NCBI RefSeq assembly: GCF_900109755.1
Contig: NZ_FOAR01000034.1
Span: forward strand, 1 to 50,127
DNA: 50,127 nt
Source: Pseudomonas agarici
GTDB taxonomy: Bacteria > Pseudomonadota > Gammaproteobacteria > Pseudomonadales > Pseudomonadaceae
Direction: 5' to 3'
Part shown: one piece after another, positions 23,305 to 32,570 of the stretch
Position numbering within the stretch: position 1 is the stretch's first letter
Layout: each line of letters begins with the position of its first letter
Position numbers and translations under genes: made by a program
Notes under the pieces: model-generated
What the model was told of the DNA's origin: nothing
The model's database searches: none
The model's input: the letters and a program-made list of their open reading frames with translations, nothing else

Positions 23305-26242
23305 CCTGAGCCAAATGCTGCTGATCAGCGCCGCGTACCTGCTGGTCCTGTTCAGCGTGGCCTGGATCAGCGAACGAGGCCTGATTCCACGCTCGATCAT
23401 CCGTCACCCGCTGACCTACACCTTGTCGCTGGGCGTCTATGCCAGCGCCGGGGCATTCTACGGCACCGTGGGTCTGGCTTATCAGTATGGCTATGGTTTC
23501 CTGTCCAGCTACCTCGGCGTGTCCGGGGCCTTCCTGCTGGCGCCGGTGCTGCTGTACCCGATCCTGAAGATCACCCGTACCTACCAGTTGTCGTCCCTGG
23601 CCGACTTGTTCGCCTTCCGCTTTCGCAGCACCTGGACCGGCGCGCTGACTACGGTGTTCATGTTGATCGGCGTGCTGCCGCTGCTGGCCTTGCAGATCCA
23701 AGCCGTGGCCGACTCCATCGGCATCCTCACCCGCGAACCGGTGCAGCACCGCGTGGCCTTGAGCTTCTGCGCACTGATTACCCTGTTCACTATCTTCTTC
23801 GGCTCCCGCCATATCGCCACCCGGGAGAAGCACGAAGGCCTGGTCTTCGCAATTGCCTTCGAATCGGTGATCAAGCTAATCGCCATCGGCGGTGTCGGCC
23901 TATATGCCCTCTACGGGGTATTCGACGGCCCGCAACAGCTCGAACTGTGGCTGTTGCAGAACCAGACTGCCCTCGCCGCGCTGCACACGCCCTTGCAGGA
24001 AGGCCCATGGCGCACCCTGCTGTTGGTGTTCTTTGCCTCGGCCATCGTGATGCCGCATATGTATCACATGACCTTTACCGAGAATCTCAATCCGCGCTCC
24101 CTGGTCAGCGCCAGCTGGGGCCTGCCACTGTTCCTGCTGCTGATGAGTCTGGCGGTACCGCTGATTCTCTGGGCCGGGCTGAAACTGGGCGCCACCACCA
24201 ACCCGGAATACTTCACCCTGGGTATCGGCATCGCCGCCCACAACGAAGCCCTGGCGTTGCTGGCCTATATCGGCGGGCTCTCGGCCGCCAGCGGGCTGAT
24301 CATTGTCACCACCCTGGCCCTGTCCGGCATGGCCCTGAACCACCTGGTGCTGCCGCTCTACCAGCCACCGGCCGAAGGCAATATCTACCGCTGGCTGAAA
24401 TGGACCCGCCGCGCCCTGATCGTCGCGATCATCATGGCCGGCTATGGCTTCTACCTGCTGCTCGGAGCCGAACAAGATCTGGCTAACCTCGGCATCGTCG
24501 CCTTTGTCGCCACCCTGCAATTCCTTCCGGGCGTACTCTCGGTGCTGTACTGGCCAACGGCCAATCGACGCGGTTTCATCGCCGGCCTGCTGGCCGGGAT
24601 TATCGTCTGGATGGTCACCATGCTGTTGCCGCTGATCGGCGACCTGCAAGATTTCTATACTCCACTGCTGAACATGATCTACGTGCTGGACGATACCAGT
24701 TGGCATATGGCAGCCATCGCGTCGCTGGCAGCCAATGTGCTGATGTTCACACTGATTTCGTTGTTCAGTAATGCCAGCCCGGAAGAAGTCAGTGCCGCCG
24801 AAGCCTGTACGGTAGACAATGTCCGCCGTCCGCAGCGGCGCGAACTGCACGCCGCCTCCCCCCAGGAGTTCGCTACGCAACTGGCCAAGCCGCTGGGGGC
24901 CAAGGCCGCGCAGAAGGAGGTCGAGCAAGCCTTGCGTGACCTCTACCTGCCGTTCGACGAACGACGTCCCTATGCCCTGCGCCGCCTGCGCGACCGGATC
25001 GAGGCCAACTTGTCGGGCCTGATGGGGCCGAGCGTGGCACAGGACATGGTCGAGACCTTCTTGCCGTACAAGTCCGACGGGGAAAGCTATGTCACTGAAG
25101 ACATTCACTTTATCGAAAGCCGCCTTGAGGACTATCACTCGCGCCTGACCGGGTTGGCCGCCGAACTCGATGCCCTGCGCCGCTATCACCGCCAGACATT
25201 GCAGGAGCTGCCCATGGGCGTCTGCTCGCTGGCCAAGGACCAGGAGATCCTGATGTGGAACAAGGCCATGGAAGAACTTACCGGTGTTGCCGCGCAACGG
25301 GTGGTTGGCTCGCGACTGGGGACTCTGGGCGAACCGTGGAAAGAATTGTTACAAGGTTTTATCAACCTTCCAGACGAACACCTGCACAAACAACACCTGG
25401 CCCTCGACGGCCAGACCCGCTGGCTGAATCTGCACAAGGCCGCCATCGACGAGCCGTTGGCTCCGGGCAACAGCGGGTTGGTGCTGCTGGTCGAGGACCT
25501 GACCGAAACCCAGATGCTCGAAGACAAGCTGGTGCACTCCGAACGCCTGGCGAGTATCGGTCGCCTGGCCGCTGGGGTCGCCCACGAGATCGGCAACCCA
25601 ATCACCGGTATCGCCTGCCTGGCGCAGAATCTGCGCGAAGAGCGTGAAGAAGACGGCGAGATCACCGAAATCAGCGGGCAGATCATCGAACAGACCAAAC
25701 GCGTCTCACGTATCGTCCAGTCGCTGATGAGCTTCGCCCACGCCGGTGGCCACCAGCACAACGACGAACCGGTGTGCCTGGCCGAGGTCGCCCAGGATGC
25801 CATTGGTCTGCTAGCACTGAATCGGCGCAATTTTGAAGTACAGTTCTTCAACCTGTGCGATCCCAAACATTGGGTCGACGGCGATCCGCAGCGCCTGGCG
25901 CAAGTGCTGATCAACCTGTTGTCCAACGCCCGTGACGCGTCGCCCTCCGGCAGCGCGGTACGGGTCAAGAGCGAAGCCTTCGAACACACCGTCGATCTGA
26001 TCGTCGAAGACGAAGGCAGTGGCATCCCGAAGAACATCATGGCCCGATTGTTCGAACCCTTTTTCACTACCAAGGATCCTGGAGAAGGGACCGGACTGGG
26101 CCTTGCACTAGTCTATTCCATCGTTGAAGAGCATTATGGACAAATCACCATCGACAGCCCGGCTGACACTGAAAGCCAACGCGGCACCCGTATTCGGGTG
26201 ACCTTACCGCGTCACGTCGAAGCGACGTCCGCTGTGAACTGA
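23288..26242 (+). CDS. cbrA: CbrA, sensor histidine kinase with SLC5-type transporter domain
   Basis: A 984-residue inner-membrane sensor of carbon/nitrogen status, partner of CbrB. About residues 1-500 form a sodium/solute (SLC5) module with some 13 membrane segments, reported in other pseudomonads to bind histidine. A STAC-like linker and a PAS domain follow (about 640-740). The kinase core has the phospho-acceptor His766 in GVAHEIGNP and the ATPase boxes NLLSNARDA, DEGSGIP and GEGTGLGLAL. ATG 23288 overlaps cbrX; ATG 23294 is an alternative. cbrB follows 22 bp later. Confidence 0.97.
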   Translation: MPMSFSLSQMLLISAAYLLVLFSVAWISERGLIPRSIIRHPLTYTLSLGVYASAGAFYGTVGLAYQYGYGFLSSYLGVSGAFLLAPVLLYPILKITRTYQLSSLADLFAFRFRSTWTGALTTVFMLIGVLPLLALQIQAVADSIGILTREPVQHRVALSFCALITLFTIFFGSRHIATREKHEGLVFAIAFESVIKLIAIGGVGLYALYGVFDGPQQLELWLLQNQTALAALHTPLQEGPWRTLLLVFFASAIVMPHMYHMTFTENLNPRSLVSASWGLPLFLLLMSLAVPLILWAGLKLGATTNPEYFTLGIGIAAHNEALALLAYIGGLSAASGLIIVTTLALSGMALNHLVLPLYQPPAEGNIYRWLKWTRRALIVAIIMAGYGFYLLLGAEQDLANLGIVAFVATLQFLPGVLSVLYWPTANRRGFIAGLLAGIIVWMVTMLLPLIGDLQDFYTPLLNMIYVLDDTSWHMAAIASLAANVLMFTLISLFSNASPEEVSAAEACTVDNVRRPQRRELHAASPQEFATQLAKPLGAKAAQKEVEQALRDLYLPFDERRPYALRRLRDRIEANLSGLMGPSVAQDMVETFLPYKSDGESYVTEDIHFIESRLEDYHSRLTGLAAELDALRRYHRQTLQELPMGVCSLAKDQEILMWNKAMEELTGVAAQRVVGSRLGTLGEPWKELLQGFINLPDEHLHKQHLALDGQTRWLNLHKAAIDEPLAPGNSGLVLLVEDLTETQMLEDKLVHSERLASIGRLAAGVAHEIGNPITGIACLAQNLREEREEDGEITEISGQIIEQTKRVSRIVQSLMSFAHAGGHQHNDEPVCLAEVAQDAIGLLALNRRNFEVQFFNLCDPKHWVDGDPQRLAQVLINLLSNARDASPSGSAVRVKSEAFEHTVDLIVEDEGSGIPKNIMARLFEPFFTTKDPGEGTGLGLALVYSIVEEHYGQITIDSPADTESQRGTRIRVTLPRHVEATSAVN

Positions 26243-26264
26243 GACCGTCGAGAGAACCGAATCA

Positions 26265-27698
26265 ATGCCGCACATTTTGATCGTCGAAGACGAAACCATT
26301 ATCCGCTCTGCCTTGCGTCGTCTGCTGGAGCGCAATCAGTACCAAGTCAGCGAAGCCGGCTCGGTGCAGGAAGCCCAAGAGCGCTTCAGCATCCCCTCGT
26401 TCGACTTGATCGTCAGCGACCTGCGCCTGCCCGGCGCGCCGGGCACCGAGCTGATCAAGCTCGGTCAGGGCACGCCGGTGCTGATCATGACCAGTTACGC
26501 CAGCCTGCGTTCGGCTGTGGACTCGATGAAGATGGGCGCGGTGGACTATATCGCCAAGCCTTTCGACCACGACGAGATGTTGCAAGCCGTGGCCCGCATC
26601 CTGCGCGACCGCCAGCACAACCAGGGCGCGCCGGCGGAGCGGGGTGCCAAGGGCACCGGCTCGGCAGAGAAATCAGGCACTGATAACAGCAATGGCGAGA
26701 TCGGCATCATCGGCACCTGCGCGCCGATGCAGGACCTCTACAGCAAGATCCGCAAGGTCGCGCCCACCGACTCCAACGTGCTGATCCAGGGCGAATCGGG
26801 GACCGGCAAGGAACTGGTAGCCCGCGCTTTGCATAATCTGTCCAAACGCGCCAAGGCCCCGATGATTTCGGTGAACTGCGCGGCCATTCCGGAAACCCTG
26901 ATCGAGTCCGAGCTGTTCGGTCACGAGAAAGGCGCGTTCACCGGTGCCAGCGCCGGACGCGCCGGCCTGGTGGAAGCTGCCGACGGCGGTACACTGTTTC
27001 TCGACGAAATCGGCGAACTGCCGCTGGAAGCCCAGGCACGCCTGCTGCGGGTATTGCAGGAAGGCGAGATCCGCCGGGTCGGCTCGGTCCAGTCGCAGAA
27101 GGTCGATGTGCGCCTGATCGCCGCCACCCACCGCGACCTCAAGAGCCTGGCCAAGATCGGCCAGTTCCGTGAAGACCTTTACTACCGCTTGCATGTGATC
27201 GCCCTGAAACTGCCGGCGCTACGTGAACGCGGCGCCGACGTCAACGAGATCGCCAAGGCGTTCCTCAGCCGTCAGAGTACCCGTGTCGGGCGCACCGATC
27301 TAAAGTTCGCGCCGGATGCCGAACAAGCCATCCGTCATTACTCATGGCCAGGTAACGTCCGGGAACTGGAGAATGCGGTCGAACGGGCAGTGATTCTGTG
27401 CGAAAGCCCGGAAATCTCGGTTGAGCTGCTGGGCATCGACATCGAACTGAGCGATCTGGAAGAGGACCATTTCGTTGGCCTGGCGCCACAGCCGACCACG
27501 AACGGTAACACCAGCCACGAACCCACCGAGGACCTGTCGCTGGAAGACTACTTCCAGCACTTCGTCCTGGAGCATCAGGACCACATGACCGAGACCGAGC
27601 TGGCGCGCAAACTCGGAGTCAGTCGCAAGTGCCTGTGGGAACGGCGCCAGCGCCTGGGAATTCCACGTCGCAAAACCGGAGTGGCCAGCGAAAGCTGA
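26265..27698 (+). CDS. cbrB: CbrB, NtrC-family sigma-54 activator
   Basis: A 477-residue response regulator. The receiver domain has Asp52 (VSDLRLPGAPG). The AAA+ domain carries Walker A GESGTGKE and the sigma-54 contact loop GAFTGAS. A C-terminal helix-turn-helix follows (TETELARKLGVSRKCLWERRQRLG). Phosphorylated by CbrA, it activates crcZ and amino-acid-use genes with sigma-54 RNA polymerase. Two terminators follow the stop, and candidate CbrB sites for crcZ overlap them. Confidence 0.97.
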   Translation: MPHILIVEDETIIRSALRRLLERNQYQVSEAGSVQEAQERFSIPSFDLIVSDLRLPGAPGTELIKLGQGTPVLIMTSYASLRSAVDSMKMGAVDYIAKPFDHDEMLQAVARILRDRQHNQGAPAERGAKGTGSAEKSGTDNSNGEIGIIGTCAPMQDLYSKIRKVAPTDSNVLIQGESGTGKELVARALHNLSKRAKAPMISVNCAAIPETLIESELFGHEKGAFTGASAGRAGLVEAADGGTLFLDEIGELPLEAQARLLRVLQEGEIRRVGSVQSQKVDVRLIAATHRDLKSLAKIGQFREDLYYRLHVIALKLPALRERGADVNEIAKAFLSRQSTRVGRTDLKFAPDAEQAIRHYSWPGNVRELENAVERAVILCESPEISVELLGIDIELSDLEEDHFVGLAPQPTTNGNTSHEPTEDLSLEDYFQHFVLEHQDHMTETELARKLGVSRKCLWERRQRLGIPRRKTGVASES

Positions 27699-27736
27699 AC
27701 GAGGACTCAGTTCTCCAGGCCCCTCCCCGAAAAATG

Positions 27737-27761
27737 AAAAAACTGTTACCCCCAGTTTTTT
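27737..27761 (+). terminator. cbrB terminator 1
   Basis: AAAAAACTG pairs with CAGTTTTTT around a TTACCCC loop, giving a U-rich 3' arm. It starts 39 bases after the cbrB stop and overlaps a TGTTAC half-site of the crcZ control region. Confidence 0.8.
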
Positions 27762-27791
27762 CGCGTAACAAAAGCCGGGTCTATCGGTAAC
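27744..27791 (+). promoter_or_regulatory. Candidate CbrB upstream activating sites for crcZ
   Basis: Three half-sites: TGTTAC at 27744-27749, GTAACA at 27765-27770 and GTAAC at 27787-27791. They lie roughly 75-125 bp upstream of the sigma-54 promoter, a normal distance for an enhancer-binding protein. Inverted TGTTAC/GTAACA subsites are what I recall for CbrB at crcZ. The spacing and palindromy are seen; binding is inferred. Confidence 0.65.
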
Positions 27792-27807
27792 GAAGATCCG
27801 GTTTTTT
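27771..27807 (+). terminator. cbrB terminator 2
   Basis: AAAAGCCGG and TCT pair with AGA and CCGGTTTTTT around a loop that contains GGTAAC. A T run follows. It is a second stop signal between cbrB and crcZ. Confidence 0.7.
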
Positions 27808-27867
27808 GTGCCTGTGAAAAATCTAAAACCCCTCGAAAGCCCTGGTTTTACTGGACCTCACAAAAGT

Positions 27868-27882
27868 TGGCACGACACCTGC
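27868..27882 (+). promoter_or_regulatory. Sigma-54 promoter of crcZ
   Basis: TGGCACGACACCTGC: GG and GC separated by ten bases, as required for -24/-12, matching TGGCACG-N4-(T/C)TGC. Predicted start near 27894. Confidence 0.92.
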
Positions 27883-27893
27883 TATATGTCTTG

Positions 27894-28266
27894 TACAAGA
27901 ACAATAACAAGCAATGTACAAGACAATAAAAATAAGACGAATCGACTCACGCACAATAAAAACAACACGGCGGAGGCGCAGCTAACTGATTCTTTTGGAG
28001 AGGCGTTGTATTTGGGGCTTGCCCCACGACCAGGCCGAGAACAACAAAAACTGCCCTCAAGGCAGAGCCTGAACTGGTTGGATCCACTGGATCATGACAA
28101 CACAGCAACCAAAGCAATCCGTTTGCTCTTGACTCCCGATTGGGAGACGTCACAAGCAAAAAAGACTTGTGACATAGGGCGATCAACAAAAACAAAAGCC
28201 CGTCACCATAATAAAAAAAGAGCACGCAACTACTTCTGGGGGAGCTTTAGCTCCCCTTGTAGTTTC
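27894..28266 (+). ncRNA. crcZ: CrcZ, Hfq/Crc-sequestering small RNA
   Basis: About 370 nt between cbrB and pcnB, the conserved CrcZ position. It carries many A-rich Hfq/Crc motifs: AAGAACAATAACAA (27897), ACAATAAAAATAAG (27923), ACAATAAAAACAACA (27953), GAACAACAAAAA (28039), ACAAGCAAAAAAGA (28152), AACAAAAACAAAAG (28185) and AATAAAAAAAGAG (28210). A GGGGAGC/GCTCCCC hairpin at 28239-28256 probably marks the 3' end. A GGGGCTTGCCCC palindrome sits at 28015-28026. By titrating Hfq and Crc it relieves catabolite repression when CbrAB is active. The exact ends are estimated. Confidence 0.92.
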
Positions 28267-28439
28267 TGCCATAAAGCTTCTGCTCCACCCGCTAAGGCCC
28301 GCCCCATAAGGCTCCGAGCAACTGCACAGCACTGACTGGCGCAGCTTCCTACACCATCCCTCGACTAAATGCTAGAATCTGCGCCCATCATGCGGCCATT
28401 CTTCGTGTTGGCCGAATATTCCTTCAAACAGTGCATCCC

Positions 28440-29828
28440 ATGCTGAAGAAGCTGTTCCAGTCATTCCGTTCTCCCTTGCGTCGAACGCAACACAAACGCA
28501 GCACCCCTGAAGTGCTCAACAGCAGCCAGCATTCGCTGCAAAAAGCGCAGTTCAGCCGGTATGCGGTGAACATCGTCGAGCGTCTGCAGAGCGCCGGATA
28601 CCAGGCTTACCTGGTCGGCGGGTGCGTGCGCGACATGTTGCTCAATATCACCCCCAAGGATTTCGACGTCGCCACCAGCGCCACGCCAGAACAAATCCGA
28701 GCCGAATTTCGCAATGCGCGGATCATCGGTCGGCGGTTCAAACTGGTGCATATCCACTTTGGCCGGGAAATCATCGAAGTCGCGACTTTTCGCGCCAATC
28801 ACCCGCAGAACGACGACGAGGAAGACAGCAATCAGTCCTCTCGTAACGAAAGCGGGCGAATCTTGCGCGACAACGTCTACGGCACCCTCGAAGACGATGC
28901 TCAGCGCCGGGACTTCACGATCAATGCGCTGTATTACGATCCGGTCAGCGAACGTATCCTCGACTACGCCCACGGCGTACACGACATTCGCAATCGGCTG
29001 ATCCGCCTGATCGGCGACCCGACCCAGCGCTACCAGGAAGACCCGGTGCGGATGCTGCGGGCCGTGCGCTTTGCCGCTAAGCTGGACTTCGGTATCGAGA
29101 AACATACCGTGACACCGATCCGCGACCTGGCGCCTATGCTGTGCGAGATCCCTTCAGCGCGCCTGTTCGAAGAAGTGCTCAAGCTGTTCCTCTCGGGTTA
29201 TGCCGCCGACACCTTCGAGATGCTGGTCGACCTGAACTTGTTCGAACCGCTGTTCCCCGCCAGCTTCGAGGCCCTGGAACACAATCCGAACTACACCCAT
29301 ACGCTGATCAGCCAAGCGCTGATCAATACCGACCTGCGCATCAAGCAGAACAAGCCGGTCACGCCGGCCTTTCTGTTTGCCGCCTTGCTGTGGCCGGCCC
29401 TGCCGACGCGGGTATTACACTTGCAAGCCCGTGGTATGCCGCCCATTCCGGCGATGCAGGAGGCTGCTCACGAGCTGATCAGCGAGCAATGCCAGCGCAT
29501 TGCAATCCCCAAGCGTTTTACCCTGCCGATCCGCGAGATCTGGGACATGCAGGAACGCTTGCCACGCCGCAGCGGCAAACGCGCCGACCTGTTGCTGGAC
29601 AATCCACGCTTTCGTGCCGGCTATGACTTCCTGCTGCTACGCGAAGCCGCCGGTGAACAGACCGACGGCCTGGGTGACTGGTGGACCGACTATCAGGACG
29701 CCAATGACGCTGGCCGCCGCGACATGATCCGCGACCTCAGCGGCAAGGAAGACGTCAGCGGCGCGCCGCGCAAACGTCGTCGCAGCAGTGCCGGCAAGCG
29801 CAAGCGTACCGCAGGTTCGGAAGAGTAA
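28440..29828 (+). CDS. pcnB: Poly(A) polymerase I
   Basis: A 462-residue enzyme adding poly(A) tails to RNA and promoting decay. The nucleotidyltransferase domain shows YLVGGCVRDMLL and the catalytic aspartates in KDFDVATSA. The RNA-binding domain follows, and the basic tail (KRRRSSAGKRKRTAG) is typical of bacterial poly(A) polymerases. I prefer ATG 28440 (MLKKLFQSF) over GTG 28431. TAGAAT near 28373 is a possible -10. It runs into folK with a four-base gap. Confidence 0.95.
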   Translation: MLKKLFQSFRSPLRRTQHKRSTPEVLNSSQHSLQKAQFSRYAVNIVERLQSAGYQAYLVGGCVRDMLLNITPKDFDVATSATPEQIRAEFRNARIIGRRFKLVHIHFGREIIEVATFRANHPQNDDEEDSNQSSRNESGRILRDNVYGTLEDDAQRRDFTINALYYDPVSERILDYAHGVHDIRNRLIRLIGDPTQRYQEDPVRMLRAVRFAAKLDFGIEKHTVTPIRDLAPMLCEIPSARLFEEVLKLFLSGYAADTFEMLVDLNLFEPLFPASFEALEHNPNYTHTLISQALINTDLRIKQNKPVTPAFLFAALLWPALPTRVLHLQARGMPPIPAMQEAAHELISEQCQRIAIPKRFTLPIREIWDMQERLPRRSGKRADLLLDNPRFRAGYDFLLLREAAGEQTDGLGDWWTDYQDANDAGRRDMIRDLSGKEDVSGAPRKRRRSSAGKRKRTAGSEE

Positions 29829-29832
29829 GTTG

Positions 29833-30315
29833 ATGGAGCGCGTCTATATCGGCCTAGGCAGTAACCTGGCTGAGCCGGCAGAGCAATTGCGCAATGCCAT
29901 CAACGCTCTGACACAACTGCCGGACAGCGAGCTGGTAGGCGTCTCAGCGTTCTACCAGAGCGATTCGCTGTTGCCCGGCCAACCGCGCTACACCAATGCG
30001 GTGGCGGCGCTCGACAGCCTCTTGCCCCCCCTGACCTTGCTCGATGCGCTGCAGGCCATCGAAATCGACCAGGGTCGCGAGCGTCATGAACGTTGGGGGC
30101 CGCGCACGCTGGACCTCGATATTCTGCTATTCGGCGACCGGCTGATCGACGAGCCGCGTCTGAAAGTTCCGCATTACCACATGCAGGCCCGCCCTTTTGT
30201 GCTGTATCCGCTGGCAGAACTGGCCCCCGCCGACCTGCGACTGGCCGATGGCCGCACACTGCGCAACTTGCTTGGAGAATGCCCGTTTGTCGGCCTGGAG
30301 CGACTTTCCCGCTAG
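29833..30315 (+). CDS. folK: 2-amino-4-hydroxy-6-hydroxymethyldihydropteridine pyrophosphokinase
   Basis: A 160-residue HPPK, transferring pyrophosphate from ATP to the pterin before dihydropteroate synthesis in the folate pathway. The family signature RHERWGPRTLDLDILLFG is complete, with GLGSNL at the N terminus. ATG 29833 lies four bases after the pcnB stop, so the two genes are probably cotranscribed. About 270 bp separate it from panB. Confidence 0.95.
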   Translation: MERVYIGLGSNLAEPAEQLRNAINALTQLPDSELVGVSAFYQSDSLLPGQPRYTNAVAALDSLLPPLTLLDALQAIEIDQGRERHERWGPRTLDLDILLFGDRLIDEPRLKVPHYHMQARPFVLYPLAELAPADLRLADGRTLRNLLGECPFVGLERLSR

Positions 30316-30370
30316 GAACGTCACCCTCCCGCGAAAAGCGTCGATGCGGCGGTCTGGCTGAATCGCATCA

Positions 30371-30409
30371 GTTACACCGGTAACACCCCCGGCGTAACAT
30401 AGCGGTAAC
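30371..30409 (+). promoter_or_regulatory. Cluster of GTAAC repeats upstream of panB
   Basis: Within 39 bp there are GTTAC (30371-30375) and GTAAC at 30380-30384, 30394-30398 and 30405-30409. The first two form a palindrome. The words match the candidate CbrB half-sites at crcZ. No -24/-12 promoter follows, so the meaning is uncertain. Confidence 0.35.
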
Positions 30410-30586
30410 ACATCCGATTGACTTCCCCGGTTCTCCTCACGACTATAGGCGTCCCGTTGCCGCCTCTGCGGCGTTAAAGAGCGCAATCGAGGTTTATAAG
30501 CACGACAAAAAACGTGCGCCTGTATAAATGACGAACCACGCGCGTTACTCGCAGTAATTTGCACGGAGCCTGAAGAGGACTTTTTC

Positions 30587-31387
30587 ATGCCAGACATTAC
30601 CCTGACCACCTTGCAAAGCCTCAAGCACAAAGGTGAGAAAATCGCCATGCTGACCTGCTACGACGCCACTTTCGCCCACACCGCTTGTGCAGCAGGCGTT
30701 GAAGTGCTGCTGATTGGCGACTCGCTGGGTATGGTTTCCCAAGGGCATGACAGCACGCTGCCCGTGACAGTGGACGACATCGTGTACCACACCGCCAGCG
30801 TCAAGCGTGGTAATCAGGGCGCATTGATTGTCGCCGACCTGCCGTTCATGGCCTACGCCACCGTCGAACAGACATTGCACCACAGTGCTCTGCTGATGCA
30901 GGCCGGCGCCAATATGGTCAAGGTCGAAGGGGCCGCCTGGTTGGCCGAGTCCATTCGCCTGCTGGCCGAACGGGGTGTACCGGTCTGTGCGCATCTGGGC
31001 CTGACCCCGCAATCGGTGAACATCTTCGGCGGCTACAAGGTCCAGGGCCGTGGTGAAGCCCAGGCCCGGCAAATGCGTGCCGACGCCATCGCCCTGGAGC
31101 AGGCCGGTGCCGCCATGATCCTACTGGAGTGTGTACCGAGCGAGCTGGCGGCGGAAATTACCCAAGCGGTCAAAGTGCCGGTCATCGGTATCGGCGCCGG
31201 TACCGCCACCGACGGTCAAGTACTGGTGCTGCACGACATGCTCGGTCTCTCCATCAGCGGTCGCGTGCCCAAATTCGTGAAAAACTTCATGCTCGGCCAG
31301 AGCAGTATCCAAGCGGCATTGGGCGCCTACGTCAGCGAAGTCAAGGCCGTCACCTTTCCAGGCACCGAACACGGGTTTTCGGCATGA
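30587..31387 (+). CDS. panB: 3-methyl-2-oxobutanoate hydroxymethyltransferase
   Basis: A 266-residue decamer-forming enzyme of pantothenate synthesis. It adds a hydroxymethyl group from methylene-tetrahydrofolate to ketoisovalerate, the IlvC/IlvD product. The Mg site is in LLIGDSLGMV and the ketopantoate block in CAHLGLTPQS. It overlaps panC by four bases (ATGA). The leader of about 270 bp contains the GTAAC cluster. Confidence 0.96.
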   Translation: MPDITLTTLQSLKHKGEKIAMLTCYDATFAHTACAAGVEVLLIGDSLGMVSQGHDSTLPVTVDDIVYHTASVKRGNQGALIVADLPFMAYATVEQTLHHSALLMQAGANMVKVEGAAWLAESIRLLAERGVPVCAHLGLTPQSVNIFGGYKVQGRGEAQARQMRADAIALEQAGAAMILLECVPSELAAEITQAVKVPVIGIGAGTATDGQVLVLHDMLGLSISGRVPKFVKNFMLGQSSIQAALGAYVSEVKAVTFPGTEHGFSA

Positions 31388-32244
31388 ATACAGTCAAGAC
31401 CGTCCGTGAACTACGCGCCGCCGTCGCGCGGGCCCGCTGCGAGGGCAAACGCATCGGCTTCGTGCCGACCATGGGCAACCTGCATGCCGGCCACACCGCC
31501 TTGGTCACCAAGGCGGCCCAACGCGTGGATTTCGTGGTGGCAAGCATCTTCGTCAACCCGCTGCAATTCGGCGCTAACGAAGATCTCGACAAGTACCCGC
31601 GCACTCTCGCCGCCGACCAGGAGAAACTGCTCCAGGCCGGCTGCAATCTGCTGTTCGCGCCTACGGTCGAGGAGATGTACCCCGACGGTATGGCCGGACA
31701 GACCCGGGTCAGCGTCCCGCACCTGTCCGAAGGGCTGTGTAGCAGCAGTCGCCCCGGTCATTTCGAAGGCGTGGCCACCGTGGTCAGCAAGCTGTTCAAC
31801 ATGGTCCAGCCCGATCTGGTGGTGTTCGGTCAGAAGGACTACCAGCAGTTGGCTGTGATCCGTGCCCTGGTGCATGACCTGAACATGCCCATCCAGGTGA
31901 TCGGTGAACCGACCGTTCGGGCTGCCGACGGCCTGGCGCTGTCGTCGCGCAATGGCTTCCTCAGTGAAACCGAACGGGCCGCGGCCCCGGTGCTGTATCA
32001 CAGCCTGAGCCAGATCGCCGGGTTCATCGAGCAGGGCGAACGTGATTATCCCAAGCTGCTCGCCGAACATACCCGGTTGATCGAAAGTGCCGGCTTGCGC
32101 CTGGACTACCTGGAAATCCGCCACGGCCTCAGCTTGCGCCCTGCCACCGCGCAGGACCGCGACGTGGTGATCCTGGTTGCCGCCTTCCTCGGCACCACCC
32201 GCCTGATCGACAATCTGCACTTGAGCCTCGACACTCCCGCATGA
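31384..32244 (+). CDS. panC: Pantothenate synthetase
   Basis: A 286-residue nucleotidyltransferase-fold ligase joining pantoate and beta-alanine with ATP. Motifs PTMGNLHAGHTALV (HIGH-like), FGQKDYQQL and LSSRNGFL (KMSKS-like) are all present. The ATG overlaps the panB stop (ATGA), so translation is coupled. In P. aeruginosa panD follows; here about 330 bp of non-panD sequence lead to pgi. Confidence 0.96.
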   Translation: MNTVKTVRELRAAVARARCEGKRIGFVPTMGNLHAGHTALVTKAAQRVDFVVASIFVNPLQFGANEDLDKYPRTLAADQEKLLQAGCNLLFAPTVEEMYPDGMAGQTRVSVPHLSEGLCSSSRPGHFEGVATVVSKLFNMVQPDLVVFGQKDYQQLAVIRALVHDLNMPIQVIGEPTVRAADGLALSSRNGFLSETERAAAPVLYHSLSQIAGFIEQGERDYPKLLAEHTRLIESAGLRLDYLEIRHGLSLRPATAQDRDVVILVAAFLGTTRLIDNLHLSLDTPA

Positions 32245-32570
32245 ATAGCGACTGCCCGAGCTCCAGGCTTGAGTCAAACGGTCGCCGTCCGAGTATCTCA
32301 TGGGCAAATGGACGCGTTCGCGGCCCAGGTCGCTTGATCGGGCCTGCTCGAACCTGAACCCCAAGAGTGCGAAAAAGTATCGAGAAAAGGTCAGACAAAG
32401 CCAAGACAGACGCCAGCGCGAGGTTTACTGTAATCGCGCTGCGTCTTCCAAGGTACCGACGCAGGTTGTCGGACACTGCCACTGAATAAAAGCAGGACCT
32501 TCCGGGGTTTCTGGTGTCCAAAAAAGTCAAATGTCCAACAGGCAGCTCTCGTAAAAGGAAATCCGCAGCG
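32245..32570. other. Intergenic region between panC and pgi, without panD
   Basis: About 326 bp, shorter than a panD gene (about 380 bp), and none of its frames shows the aspartate decarboxylase GS processing site or its surroundings. The pgi ribosome site (AAAAGGA) is at its right end. I see no promoter I would defend. Confidence 0.6.

Noticed and set aside
23900..25297. 465-codon minus-strand frame
   Set aside because: Antisense to cbrA.
27808..28335. 175-codon frame between cbrB and pcnB
   Set aside because: It covers the sigma-54 promoter and the whole CrcZ RNA; lysine/asparagine-rich sequence reflects the A-rich Hfq motifs.
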